The translations under genes and the position numbers were made by a program. This document shows positions 1 to 5,850 of a DNA stretch of 10,559 nt, piece by piece; the first letter of the stretch is position 1, and every line of letters starts with the position of its first letter. The notes beneath the pieces are model-generated. The model was not told the origin of the DNA. It saw nothing but the letters and a program-made list of their open reading frames with translations, and made no database searches. This DNA is from CAZRAL01 sp964598005 (lineage in GTDB: Bacteria; Pseudomonadota; Gammaproteobacteria; Burkholderiales; Usitatibacteraceae): assembly GCA_964598005.1 (NCBI GenBank), contig CAZRAL010000073.1, positions 1 through 10,559 of the forward strand, in the 5' to 3' direction.

Positions 1-323
1 ATGAACGCTAACGCTGGCGCGGCTGTCAGGGCTTTTGCAGGGACGACTATTTATAGATCGCCTTTTCATGCGGCTTTGCGAGCGTTTTTATGTGGAAAGG
101 CGCGCCAATGCTTGAGTTTATATTTTAATCGTAGCTGGATGCGGGGGCAACGAGGCATGATGCAAGAGTATCGCAAAACAATTGACGCTGACCCCTTTGA
201 TTCCTTTGATTTTTCTTTGATTTTTTATTTTTTTATTTTTTTCAGGCTTTGCAAACTCCCAGCGCTTCCAACCCTAACGGATCCCTAAAATTCACCGGAT
301 CGCCCCCACATATGCGTACGAAG
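1..323. other. No convincing gene; T-rich tract at about 193-243
   Basis: No reading frame here resembles a known family. A 95-codon plus-strand frame (1-288) exists, but it has no recognisable domain and its C-terminal part is simply the translation of a T-rich run. Three TTTGAT motifs (within about 196-225) lead into two ATTTTTTT units ending near 243. The tract could be the tail of a transcript entering from upstream of the window, but I see no clear GC stem directly before it. I also see no tRNA or selC-like cloverleaf near selD. Confidence 0.5.
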
Positions 324-707
324 TCAGGCTTTTCGCCGATTAATATTGCTATATAAAGTCAGCCATACCAAACCAAGAAAATTCAAAGCAGTGAAAATGC
401 AATTGATCGTTAAATGGGCCGGAGATAAATCACCCAATCTGAATCCAGGCTCAAGAAGTAACCGTTGCATAATGCTGAGTGCTAAAAGTCCAGTCCATAG
501 CGAATGGATAAATGCGAATAAAGACATGCCGGCAGTAGGCCAAATTTGAAATAACAAAGGTGCTCCCAAGAGGGCAACAAGCACCTCCACTTCCGGCCAG
601 TCCCCACCAAACATTAACTGCATAATAGATAGATAGCTTGCGTAAGAAAGCAAACAATAAGTAACCAGATATCCGCGGTTCGCTATATATATTTTAATTG
701 ACCACAA
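324..707 (-). CDS. Small multi-pass membrane protein of unknown function, translationally coupled to selD
   Basis: This 127-residue protein has about four hydrophobic segments (roughly residues 10-30, 40-58, 60-82 and 98-118). It has a short basic C-terminus ending NRRKA, so an inner-membrane location is likely. I do not recognise the family. The start chosen is TTG at 705-707, overlapping the 3' end of selD by 14 nt. It is preceded by a good Shine-Dalgarno sequence (AGGGGA on the minus strand, 716-721) about 8 nt upstream. The first in-frame ATG lies near residue 29 and would remove the first membrane segment. The overlap implies co-transcription and translational coupling with selD. A role in selenium metabolism or transport is only suggested by position. 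Confidence 0.65.
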   Translation of the reverse strand: MWSIKIYIANRGYLVTYCLLSYASYLSIMQLMFGGDWPEVEVLVALLGAPLLFQIWPTAGMSLFAFIHSLWTGLLALSIMQRLLLEPGFRLGDLSPAHLTINCIFTALNFLGLVWLTLYSNINRRKA

Positions 708-1752
708 TTTTGCTTTCCCCTTCCACTATCTCACCGATCTCTGTGGCGTAATCAAAGCCTTGTTCCTTGAAAATGGAAAGCACTTCATCAACCGTATCCG
801 GTGTACATGTGACCAGCAAGCCGCCACTGGTCTGCGGGTCAGTAAGCAGATTGCGTTCGATATCACCCAGCTTTTCATGCAGATCGATAGACGCATCATA
901 GTCGGCCCAATTGCGGCCCGATGCACCGGTTATACAACCCATGGTAGCGAGATCGCGTGCAGACGACAGAATCGGCAACTGCTCGAATTCGATCCGTGCG
1001 CCCACCGATGACCCCTTGCAAATTTCCAGCAAATGGCCCACCAGGCCGAAGCCTGTCACATCGGTGAGGGCGTGAACACAGGGTAATTTTCCCAGTTTGA
1101 TTCCGGGCGTGTTTAACTTTGTAGTTTGCGCAATCATCATCTGATAGCCGGCCGCGTCGAGTTTGTCTTTTTTTAGCGCGGCGCTGTAAATACCTACGCC
1201 AAGCGGTTTACCGAGAATCAACTTATCGCCGGGTCGGGCTTGGCAATTGCGTTTTAAGTGGCAAGGGTCGACCACCCCGATCCCGACCAATCCATAGATC
1301 GGCTCGACCGAATCGATGCTGTGTCCTCCCGCAATCGGGATGCCGGCGGCACGGCAGATACTCTCGCCCCCATTGAGAATCGATTTAATCGTGGCAAGCG
1401 GCAACACATTGACCGGCATCCCGACAATCGCCAGCGCAAACAGCGGCGTGCCGCCCATGGCATAAATGTCGGAAAGCGCATTGGCGGCGGCGATACGGCC
1501 GAAATCGAAAGGGTCGTCGACAATCGGCATAAAAAAGTCGGTGGTGGCCACAATCGCCTGTGTGTCGTTCAGTTGGTAAACGGCGGCATCATCGCGGGTT
1601 TCAATTCCCACCAACAGTTGCTGTGGAAAAAAAGGAGACGTAGTGTTGGAAATAATTTTCTGTAATACACCGGGCGCAATTTTGCAACCGCATCCACCGC
1701 CATGCGAGAGGGCAGTCAAGCGCACAGGAGCAGCAGGTAATTGGGTGTTCAT
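694..1752 (-). CDS. selD: Selenide, water dikinase (selenophosphate synthetase)
   Basis: SelD converts selenide and ATP to selenophosphate, AMP and phosphate, in the cytoplasm. Selenophosphate is the selenium donor for selenocysteine-tRNA and for 2-selenouridine in tRNA. The 352-residue length fits the family. The N-terminal catalytic loop GGGCGCKIAP (residues 18-27) carries the catalytic Cys21 and Lys24, so this is the cysteine form, not the selenocysteine form. Metal and ATP-binding acidic residues appear in RDDAAVY (53-59) and TTDFF (70-74). NALSDIYAMGG (91-101), AGGHSID (141-147), DVTGFGLVGH and the C-terminal DPQTSGG motif are all present. The ATG at 1752 has an AGAGG ribosome site 6 nt upstream. 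A small membrane-protein gene overlaps its 3' end, and the SRP RNA gene diverges from its 5' end. The selenium-using enzymes (SelA/SelB or MnmH) are not in the window. Confidence 0.97.
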   Translation of the reverse strand: MNTQLPAAPVRLTALSHGGGCGCKIAPGVLQKIISNTTSPFFPQQLLVGIETRDDAAVYQLNDTQAIVATTDFFMPIVDDPFDFGRIAAANALSDIYAMGGTPLFALAIVGMPVNVLPLATIKSILNGGESICRAAGIPIAGGHSIDSVEPIYGLVGIGVVDPCHLKRNCQARPGDKLILGKPLGVGIYSAALKKDKLDAAGYQMMIAQTTKLNTPGIKLGKLPCVHALTDVTGFGLVGHLLEICKGSSVGARIEFEQLPILSSARDLATMGCITGASGRNWADYDASIDLHEKLGDIERNLLTDPQTSGGLLVTCTPDTVDEVLSIFKEQGFDYATEIGEIVEGESKIVVN

Positions 1753-1818
1753 CGAATGCCTCTATAAAAATTGCATACTATTTTACGTTCATGGAAGCCA
1801 TTAATCTGGGATATGACG

Positions 1819-1827
1819 TGTTAAAAT
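1819..1827 (+). promoter_or_regulatory. Putative extended -10 promoter of the SRP RNA gene
   Basis: TGTTAAAAT combines a TGn extension with a TAAAAT -10 hexamer. It ends 7 nt before the inferred 5' end of the SRP RNA (1834), the expected distance to a transcription start. No good -35 box is visible at 16-18 nt upstream, which fits an extended -10 promoter. This is inferred from sequence alone. Confidence 0.5.
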
Positions 1828-1833
1828 TCTTTT

Positions 1834-1930
1834 GGCGGGTCTCCCCGCATTCAGCGTTTGTGAACCTGGTCAGGTCGGGAACGAAGCAGCCACAGCAAAG
1901 CCGTTGAAGTGCCGGGGGCAAGGCTCGCCT
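1834..1930 (+). ncRNA. ffs: Small bacterial signal recognition particle RNA (4.5S type)
   Basis: This RNA pairs with the Ffh protein and directs ribosomes making membrane proteins to FtsY and the translocon. The conserved apical domain is at about 1865-1890: CCTGGTCAGG, then GTCG, a GGAA tetraloop, and CGAAGCAGCC. The termini pair over nine positions (GGCGGGTCT at 1834-1842 with AGGCTCGCC at 1921-1929), and an inner CCCCG/CGGGG helix adds to the rod. The roughly 97-nt length fits the Alu-less bacterial form. The pair closing the tetraloop is G-C, where E. coli has C-G, so pairing is kept. Only about 30 nt separate the 3' end from the dnaX start, and the following U-run is weak. Exact ends are accurate to a few bases. 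Confidence 0.93.
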
Positions 1931-1959
1931 TTCCATTTTCATCATTCACTTTTGCTTCG

Positions 1960-3573
1960 ATGACTCATCAAGTCCTTGCACGTAAATGGCGTCCCCGCAT
2001 CTTTGCTGACGTAGTGGGGCAAGAGCATGTGGTGCAGGCGCTGGCCAATGCGTTGGATAGCGGGCGTATCCACCACGCTTATCTGTTTACCGGTACGCGA
2101 GGCGTGGGGAAAACAACGCTGGCGCGGATTTTGGCCAAGGCACTGAATTGTCAGGGGCCGGATGGCAACGGCGGGATCACCTCGCAACCCTGTGGCGTAT
2201 GCCGAGCCTGTACCGATATCGATGCCGGGCGTTTTGTCGATTTGCTGGAAGTCGATGCGGCGACCAATACCAAGGTCGATGAAATGCGCGAATTGCTGGA
2301 GACGGCGCAGTACATGCCGGTTTCCGGCCGTTACAAGGTTTACATCATCGATGAAGTTCACATGCTGTCGAAGTCGGCCTTCAATGCCATGCTGAAAACG
2401 CTGGAAGAGCCGCCGGGGCATGTGGAATTCATTCTGGCGACGACGGATCCACAAAAATTGCCGATCACGGTATTGTCGCGCTGCCTGCAATTCAACCTGA
2501 AAAATTTACCTCCACTGCTGATCGCCAGCCATCTCAAACGCGTTTTGGAGGCCGAACAAGTACCGTACGAAATGGCTGCGCTCGATATGCTGGGGCGCGC
2601 GGCTGAAGGCAGCGTGCGCGATTCGCTTAGCTTGCTCGATCAGGCGATTGCCTACGGCGCGGGCAAAGTGACTCATGTTCAGGTTGCCGATATGCTGGGC
2701 GCGCTCGACCAAACCTATCTCTACACGTTGCTCAATTGCGTTGCAGCAGGCAATGCGATGGAATTGATGACTGAAATCGAACGCCTGGGCATGCGCAGCA
2801 TTTCATTCGATTTGACGCTCAAGGATTTTTCCTCATTGCTGTACCGCATTGCATTGATACAGTCCGCAGGCAGCGATGCTTTAGGTGCAAGTGAGGGTGA
2901 CATCGCCTCGTTAATCGCACTGGCGGTCCGGCTGTCGCACGACGATGTGCAGCTTTTTTATCAGATTGCTTTGCTGGGCAGGCGAGATCTCGCACTGGCG
3001 CCAGACGAACAAACCGGCTTTACCATGACACTACTGCGCATGCTGGCTTTTGGAAAAGCGGGGGCAGGGCAGAAGCAGATTGATATTCCGTCAATTCCGT
3101 CAAGTCCGGCATCACATGGTCAACCAGAGAGCAGGGCAGCCAAAGCGGACAGCGGCAAAGACGGCGCGAGTAAGCCGGTCGCCCCAAAAGAATTTGATGG
3201 CAATTGGCCCGAATTTGTCTCGCACCTTAATTTGGCTGGGCTGGCAGGTATGCTGGCGCGGCACTGTGAGTTGATTCGCTTTGCAAATGGTGTATTTGAT
3301 TTGCGCGTTCCAGATCAGCATAAACATTTGGCGGAAAAAAATTATCAGGAAAAACTCCGCGCGGAGCTGGCGGCTCACTTTGGCGCAGCAGTGCGGCTGA
3401 ATATCCAGATTGGCGCAGCCAATGGTTCCAGTCTAGTCGCAAAGCAGGATCGAGAGGCGGCCAAACGTCAGGCGGAAGCAGAAGTTGCAATCGATAATGA
3501 CCCGTTCATTCGGAATTTGGTGCAGGATTTTGGGGCCGAAGTAGTGCGTTCGACCATACGGCCTGTTCCATAA
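1960..3573 (+). CDS. dnaX: DNA polymerase III subunit tau/gamma (clamp-loader ATPase)
   Basis: DnaX is the ATPase of the clamp loader, which places the beta clamp on primed DNA; its tau form also ties polymerase cores together at the fork. The 537-residue protein starts MTHQVLARKWRP, aligning with E. coli MSYQVLARKWRP. Visible motifs are Walker A GTRGVGKT (45-52), a four-Cys zinc module (Cys64, 78, 81, 84), Walker B with DEVH (131-134), sensor-1 TTD (161-163) and the SRC motif (173-175) with the arginine finger. A short Ser/Ala/Lys-rich linker (about residues 370-410) precedes a C-terminal polymerase-binding type domain. The ATG at 1960 is chosen by homology because no strong Shine-Dalgarno is visible. 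An in-frame GTG at 1909 lies inside the SRP RNA and is unlikely. The linker shows no A AAA AAG type frameshift site, so a separate gamma product is not evident. Confidence 0.96.
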   Translation: MTHQVLARKWRPRIFADVVGQEHVVQALANALDSGRIHHAYLFTGTRGVGKTTLARILAKALNCQGPDGNGGITSQPCGVCRACTDIDAGRFVDLLEVDAATNTKVDEMRELLETAQYMPVSGRYKVYIIDEVHMLSKSAFNAMLKTLEEPPGHVEFILATTDPQKLPITVLSRCLQFNLKNLPPLLIASHLKRVLEAEQVPYEMAALDMLGRAAEGSVRDSLSLLDQAIAYGAGKVTHVQVADMLGALDQTYLYTLLNCVAAGNAMELMTEIERLGMRSISFDLTLKDFSSLLYRIALIQSAGSDALGASEGDIASLIALAVRLSHDDVQLFYQIALLGRRDLALAPDEQTGFTMTLLRMLAFGKAGAGQKQIDIPSIPSSPASHGQPESRAAKADSGKDGASKPVAPKEFDGNWPEFVSHLNLAGLAGMLARHCELIRFANGVFDLRVPDQHKHLAEKNYQEKLRAELAAHFGAAVRLNIQIGAANGSSLVAKQDREAAKRQAEAEVAIDNDPFIRNLVQDFGAEVVRSTIRPVP

Positions 3574-3580
3574 CCAACCA

Positions 3581-3644
3581 GGGCTTACGCAAAATTGTTC
3601 CAGCAAGGCGCTGCAACACAACTGGAGCGGTTTTGCGTAAGTCC
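3581..3644 (+). repeat. Long inverted repeat (23-bp arms, 18-nt loop) between dnaX and ybaB
   Basis: The left arm (3581-3603, beginning GGGCTTACGCAAAA) and right arm (3622-3644, ending TTTTGCGTAAGTCC) are near-perfect reverse complements. They differ at four positions (3583/3642, 3595/3630, 3596/3629, 3598/3627). In plus-strand RNA all four become G-U wobbles, so the transcript can form an uninterrupted 23-bp stem. The hairpin fills most of the 89-nt gap between dnaX and ybaB. No T-run follows the stem, so it is not a classic intrinsic terminator. The arms look like the terminal inverted repeats of a small insertion-sequence-derived element, but I see no target-site duplication. It may influence processing or stability of the dnaX-ybaB-recR mRNA. 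Confidence 0.85.
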
Positions 3645-3662
3645 TAATAACGTGGAGAAAAC

Positions 3663-3989
3663 ATGATTAAAGGCGGAATAGGGGCGCTAATGAAACAGGC
3701 CCAGCAGATGCAGGAAAACATGAAAAAGGTACAGGAACAACTGGCCTTGATCGAGGTTGAGGGCCAAGCGGGGGGCGGAATGGTTAAAGTCGTCATGACC
3801 TGCCGTAACGACGTCAAGCGCGTCACCATTGACCCCAGCATGATGGGGGATGATAAGGAAATGCTAGAAGATCTGATTGCGGCAGCGGTCAACGATGCCG
3901 TGCGTAAAGCCGAGCAGACCAGTCAGGAAAAAATGGGCGGATTCACTGCGGGGCTTAATCTCCCGCCGGGCATGAAGCTGCCTTTTTGA
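3663..3989 (+). CDS. ybaB: YbaB/EbfC family nucleoid-associated protein
   Basis: This 108-residue protein belongs to the family of small homodimeric DNA-binding proteins that sit on the nucleoid. The N-terminal helix has the family pattern LMKQAQQMQENMKKVQEQL (about residues 9-27). It is followed by the core strands GMVKVVMTCRNDVKRVTIDPSM (about 39-60) and a C-terminal helical region with AVNDAVRKAEQ. The tail is Gly/Pro-rich, ending LPPGMKLPF. A GGAG ribosome site lies about 6 nt before the ATG at 3663. It stands between dnaX and recR, the classic conserved order, and recR starts 10 nt after its stop, so the two are almost certainly co-transcribed. Confidence 0.95.
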   Translation: MIKGGIGALMKQAQQMQENMKKVQEQLALIEVEGQAGGGMVKVVMTCRNDVKRVTIDPSMMGDDKEMLEDLIAAAVNDAVRKAEQTSQEKMGGFTAGLNLPPGMKLPF

Positions 3990-3999
3990 AGTAACTGAA

Positions 4000-4596
4000 A
4001 TGGGCCTGCCTACTTCGCTGAATGAATTGATTCAGGCCTTGCGCTGCCTCCCCGGAGTAGGGCCTAAGTCTGCGCAGCGCATGGCCTATCACCTCTTGCA
4101 ACGCGATCAGGCCGGTGCGCGACGGCTGGCCAGATCCCTGCACAGCGCTGTGGAGCAAGTGCGCCATTGCAGCCTATGCAATACCTTTACCGAAGCGGAA
4201 AGCTGTGAAATCTGCCTTTCTCCAAAACGCGACCGAACGTTGTTATGCGTACTCGAAACGCCTGCCGATCTATTGATGATGGAGCAGACGGAAACCTATC
4301 GCGGTCTGTATTTTGTGTTGATGGGCCGGCTTTCACCGCTGGATGGAATTGGCCCCAAGGAAATCCATATCGATCGCCTGTTGAAACGTACTGCTGATGG
4401 CAACGTAAAGGAAGTCATTCTGGCGACCAATTTTACGGTGGAAGGCGAGGCCACCGCCCACTATCTCAGTGAAACATTGAACGGGTTGAATGTGAAAATA
4501 TCGCGTATTGCCCGTGGGCTGCCAGTAGGCGGAGAAATCGAATATGTCGATAGCGGGACGCTGGCGCAGGCGCTGATCGAGCGCCGGGCTATCTAG
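4000..4596 (+). CDS. recR: Recombination mediator protein RecR
   Basis: RecR acts with RecF and RecO to load RecA onto SSB-coated single-stranded gaps. The 198-residue length is typical. In order it shows a helix-hairpin-helix (LPGVGPKSAQRMA, residues 17-29), a four-Cys zinc finger (Cys57, Cys60, Cys69, Cys72) and a Toprim domain from about residue 80 to 175. The Toprim domain includes CVLETPADL and the family signature ATNFTVEGEATA. The C-terminal GLPVGGEIEYVDSGTLAQAL block is also conserved. It lies 10 nt downstream of ybaB. It converges on soxA with only 37 nt between the two stop codons, and I see no clear terminator hairpin in that gap. Confidence 0.97.
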   Translation: MGLPTSLNELIQALRCLPGVGPKSAQRMAYHLLQRDQAGARRLARSLHSAVEQVRHCSLCNTFTEAESCEICLSPKRDRTLLCVLETPADLLMMEQTETYRGLYFVLMGRLSPLDGIGPKEIHIDRLLKRTADGNVKEVILATNFTVEGEATAHYLSETLNGLNVKISRIARGLPVGGEIEYVDSGTLAQALIERRAI

Positions 4597-4633
4597 TTTG
4601 TGCGGTCTCCTGCCTGCTGCCTAAAGGCCACTT

Positions 4634-5461
4634 TTATCGCCTTATTCCCAACGTACGCAATGGTAGGCCGGTGGAAAGAAAGGCGTGGTAGTACTCTAGA
4701 TTGTTCAGTTCTTCCGAACCGATAGGGAAGGGCGTCGCACCGCTACGTTCCATACAGCGTTGAAATTGTTGTTGCAGGGTGCGTATTTCACCTCCCGGGC
4801 GTAACTGCGGCCACGATGTGGCCTGACCGATAACCGGGGAAAGCGGAGCGCTGCCATAAATCCCGCCTGCATATTGGATATGGCACGAAGCGCAGGCGTA
4901 GTTTTGTTGCCCCATGCGCCGATGGAATAAACGCCGCCCGGCATCGTATTTATCGCGTGCCGCCTGGCTCGTTATGCGCACATGCAGTTTGGTGTCATCT
5001 GAAAGGCTGCGCGCATAAGCGCTGAGCGGCCCCATGATAGTTATGTCCGCAGCATTGATCTCGGATTCACCATGCAGTTTTAGGCAACGGTTGAGGGCCA
5101 TTTCAAAGGTAACGACTTGTTTAGCTTTGCTGTCGAACTGGGGGTAGGTGGCTGCAATACGCCGCCCACCGTTGGGGAAACAGGTCGCCAATGTTTTACC
5201 ATTACGGAAAGGGCGTTCCCATTGCTTCTTGCCAATGGCCAGTATATCGGCAGAGTTAGTTTCGTTGGCTGTGTTCAAGGAAAAAACTTTGACGCCGCGC
5301 TCGAAAGCCGAGGTACCTAATGCCAGATCGTTGGTCGAAATACCGGGGATACGTTTTTGTATGTGCTGAATCAAGGCCTGGCGCTCCTGTTCTGGCGTTA
5401 GGGGTGCGGCGTAGGCAGCGATAAAACCGAGCAGTAAAACAGCGACAAAAATGGTGCGCAT
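4634..5461 (-). CDS. soxA: SoxA, c-type cytochrome subunit of the SoxXA complex (single heme motif)
   Basis: SoxXA is the periplasmic complex that oxidatively attaches thiosulfate to the SoxY carrier cysteine, opening the Sox sulfur-oxidation pathway. The 275-residue precursor has a signal peptide (residues 1-18, cut about AYA/APL) for Sec export. One heme c motif is present, CASCH at 190-194. The first heme site of diheme SoxA proteins is absent; that region has single cysteines Cys94 and Cys126, which could form a disulfide as in monoheme SoxA. Cys236 (FQRCMERSGATPFPIGS, 233-249) fits the active-site cysteine that ligates the second heme as a persulfide. The following EELNNLEYYHAFLSTG segment is typical. 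It starts 2 nt after the soxX stop, so it is coupled to soxX. No other sox genes follow. Confidence 0.93.
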   Translation of the reverse strand: MRTIFVAVLLLGFIAAYAAPLTPEQERQALIQHIQKRIPGISTNDLALGTSAFERGVKVFSLNTANETNSADILAIGKKQWERPFRNGKTLATCFPNGGRRIAATYPQFDSKAKQVVTFEMALNRCLKLHGESEINAADITIMGPLSAYARSLSDDTKLHVRITSQAARDKYDAGRRLFHRRMGQQNYACASCHIQYAGGIYGSAPLSPVIGQATSWPQLRPGGEIRTLQQQFQRCMERSGATPFPIGSEELNNLEYYHAFLSTGLPLRTLGIRR

Positions 5462-5463
5462 GG

Positions 5464-5850
5464 TTACTGTGTCTGCAGGTAAGCCACAACAGCCTCAATT
5501 TCGGCTTCACTGAGAATGCGGTGTTTGCCGTAGGGGGGCATGATGGTATTGGGATTACGCCGTGAAGCATCGGCGATGATTTCCCGTAAGGTGGCACCAT
5601 TCGGGAAGCGTTGTTTGATACCGGCCAGCGCGGGGCCGATATTGGCCTTGATGTCACTGGCCTTTGGTTCGTTCGGCAATTGGTGGCAGGCGATGCAGTT
5701 GCCTTTTGTGGGGTTAAAAACCAGTTCTGCACCTTTACTGGATGGAGGAGAGGGCTGCAGCGTGTGGTTTTGCTGGGCAAAGACAGGTTGGGCCATATAT
5801 AGCCAAAAACCAGGTGCCGAAAATAAAAGAACCATGATGTATTTATTCAT
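5464..5850 (-). CDS. soxX: SoxX, monoheme c-type cytochrome subunit of SoxXA
   Basis: SoxX accepts electrons from SoxA during thiosulfate attachment to SoxYZ and passes them to downstream cytochromes. The 128-residue precursor carries a signal peptide (residues 1-25, ending PVFA before QQ). The mature domain has the heme c motif CIACH at 52-56 and a GPALAG turn (72-77). The probable methionine axial ligand is Met104, in NTIMPPYGKH (101-110), with a C-terminal helix SEAEIEAVVAYLQT. The ATG (5848-5850) overlaps the stop of the upstream M48 protease gene as ATGA, and soxA begins 2 nt after its own stop. Its ribosome site is weak, which fits translational coupling to the protease gene. Confidence 0.95.
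   Translation of the reverse strand: MNKYIMVLLFSAPGFWLYMAQPVFAQQNHTLQPSPPSSKGAELVFNPTKGNCIACHQLPNEPKASDIKANIGPALAGIKQRFPNGATLREIIADASRRNPNTIMPPYGKHRILSEAEIEAVVAYLQTQ

Noticed and set aside
1..288. 95-codon plus-strand open frame at the window start
   Set aside because: No recognisable domain or convincing ribosome site, and its C-terminal Phe/Ile-rich part is a translation of the T-rich tract.
1909..1959. Upstream in-frame GTG extension of dnaX
   Set aside because: It lies inside the SRP RNA, and the ATG at 1960 aligns exactly with the N-terminus of known DnaX proteins.
1942..2490. 182-codon minus-strand open frame opposite dnaX
   Set aside because: It is antisense to a well-conserved gene and matches no family; it is explained as a shadow of dnaX codon use.
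3335..3341. A7 run in dnaX as a programmed -1 frameshift site
   Set aside because: It lies in the C-terminal domain, far past the linker where gamma would end. The codons read GAA AAA AAT rather than AAA AAG, and the -1 frame continues for about 55 codons instead of stopping promptly.
4597..4633. Bidirectional terminator between recR and soxA
   Set aside because: Only a short GGC/GCC pairing is visible, with no stable stem and T-run on either strand.
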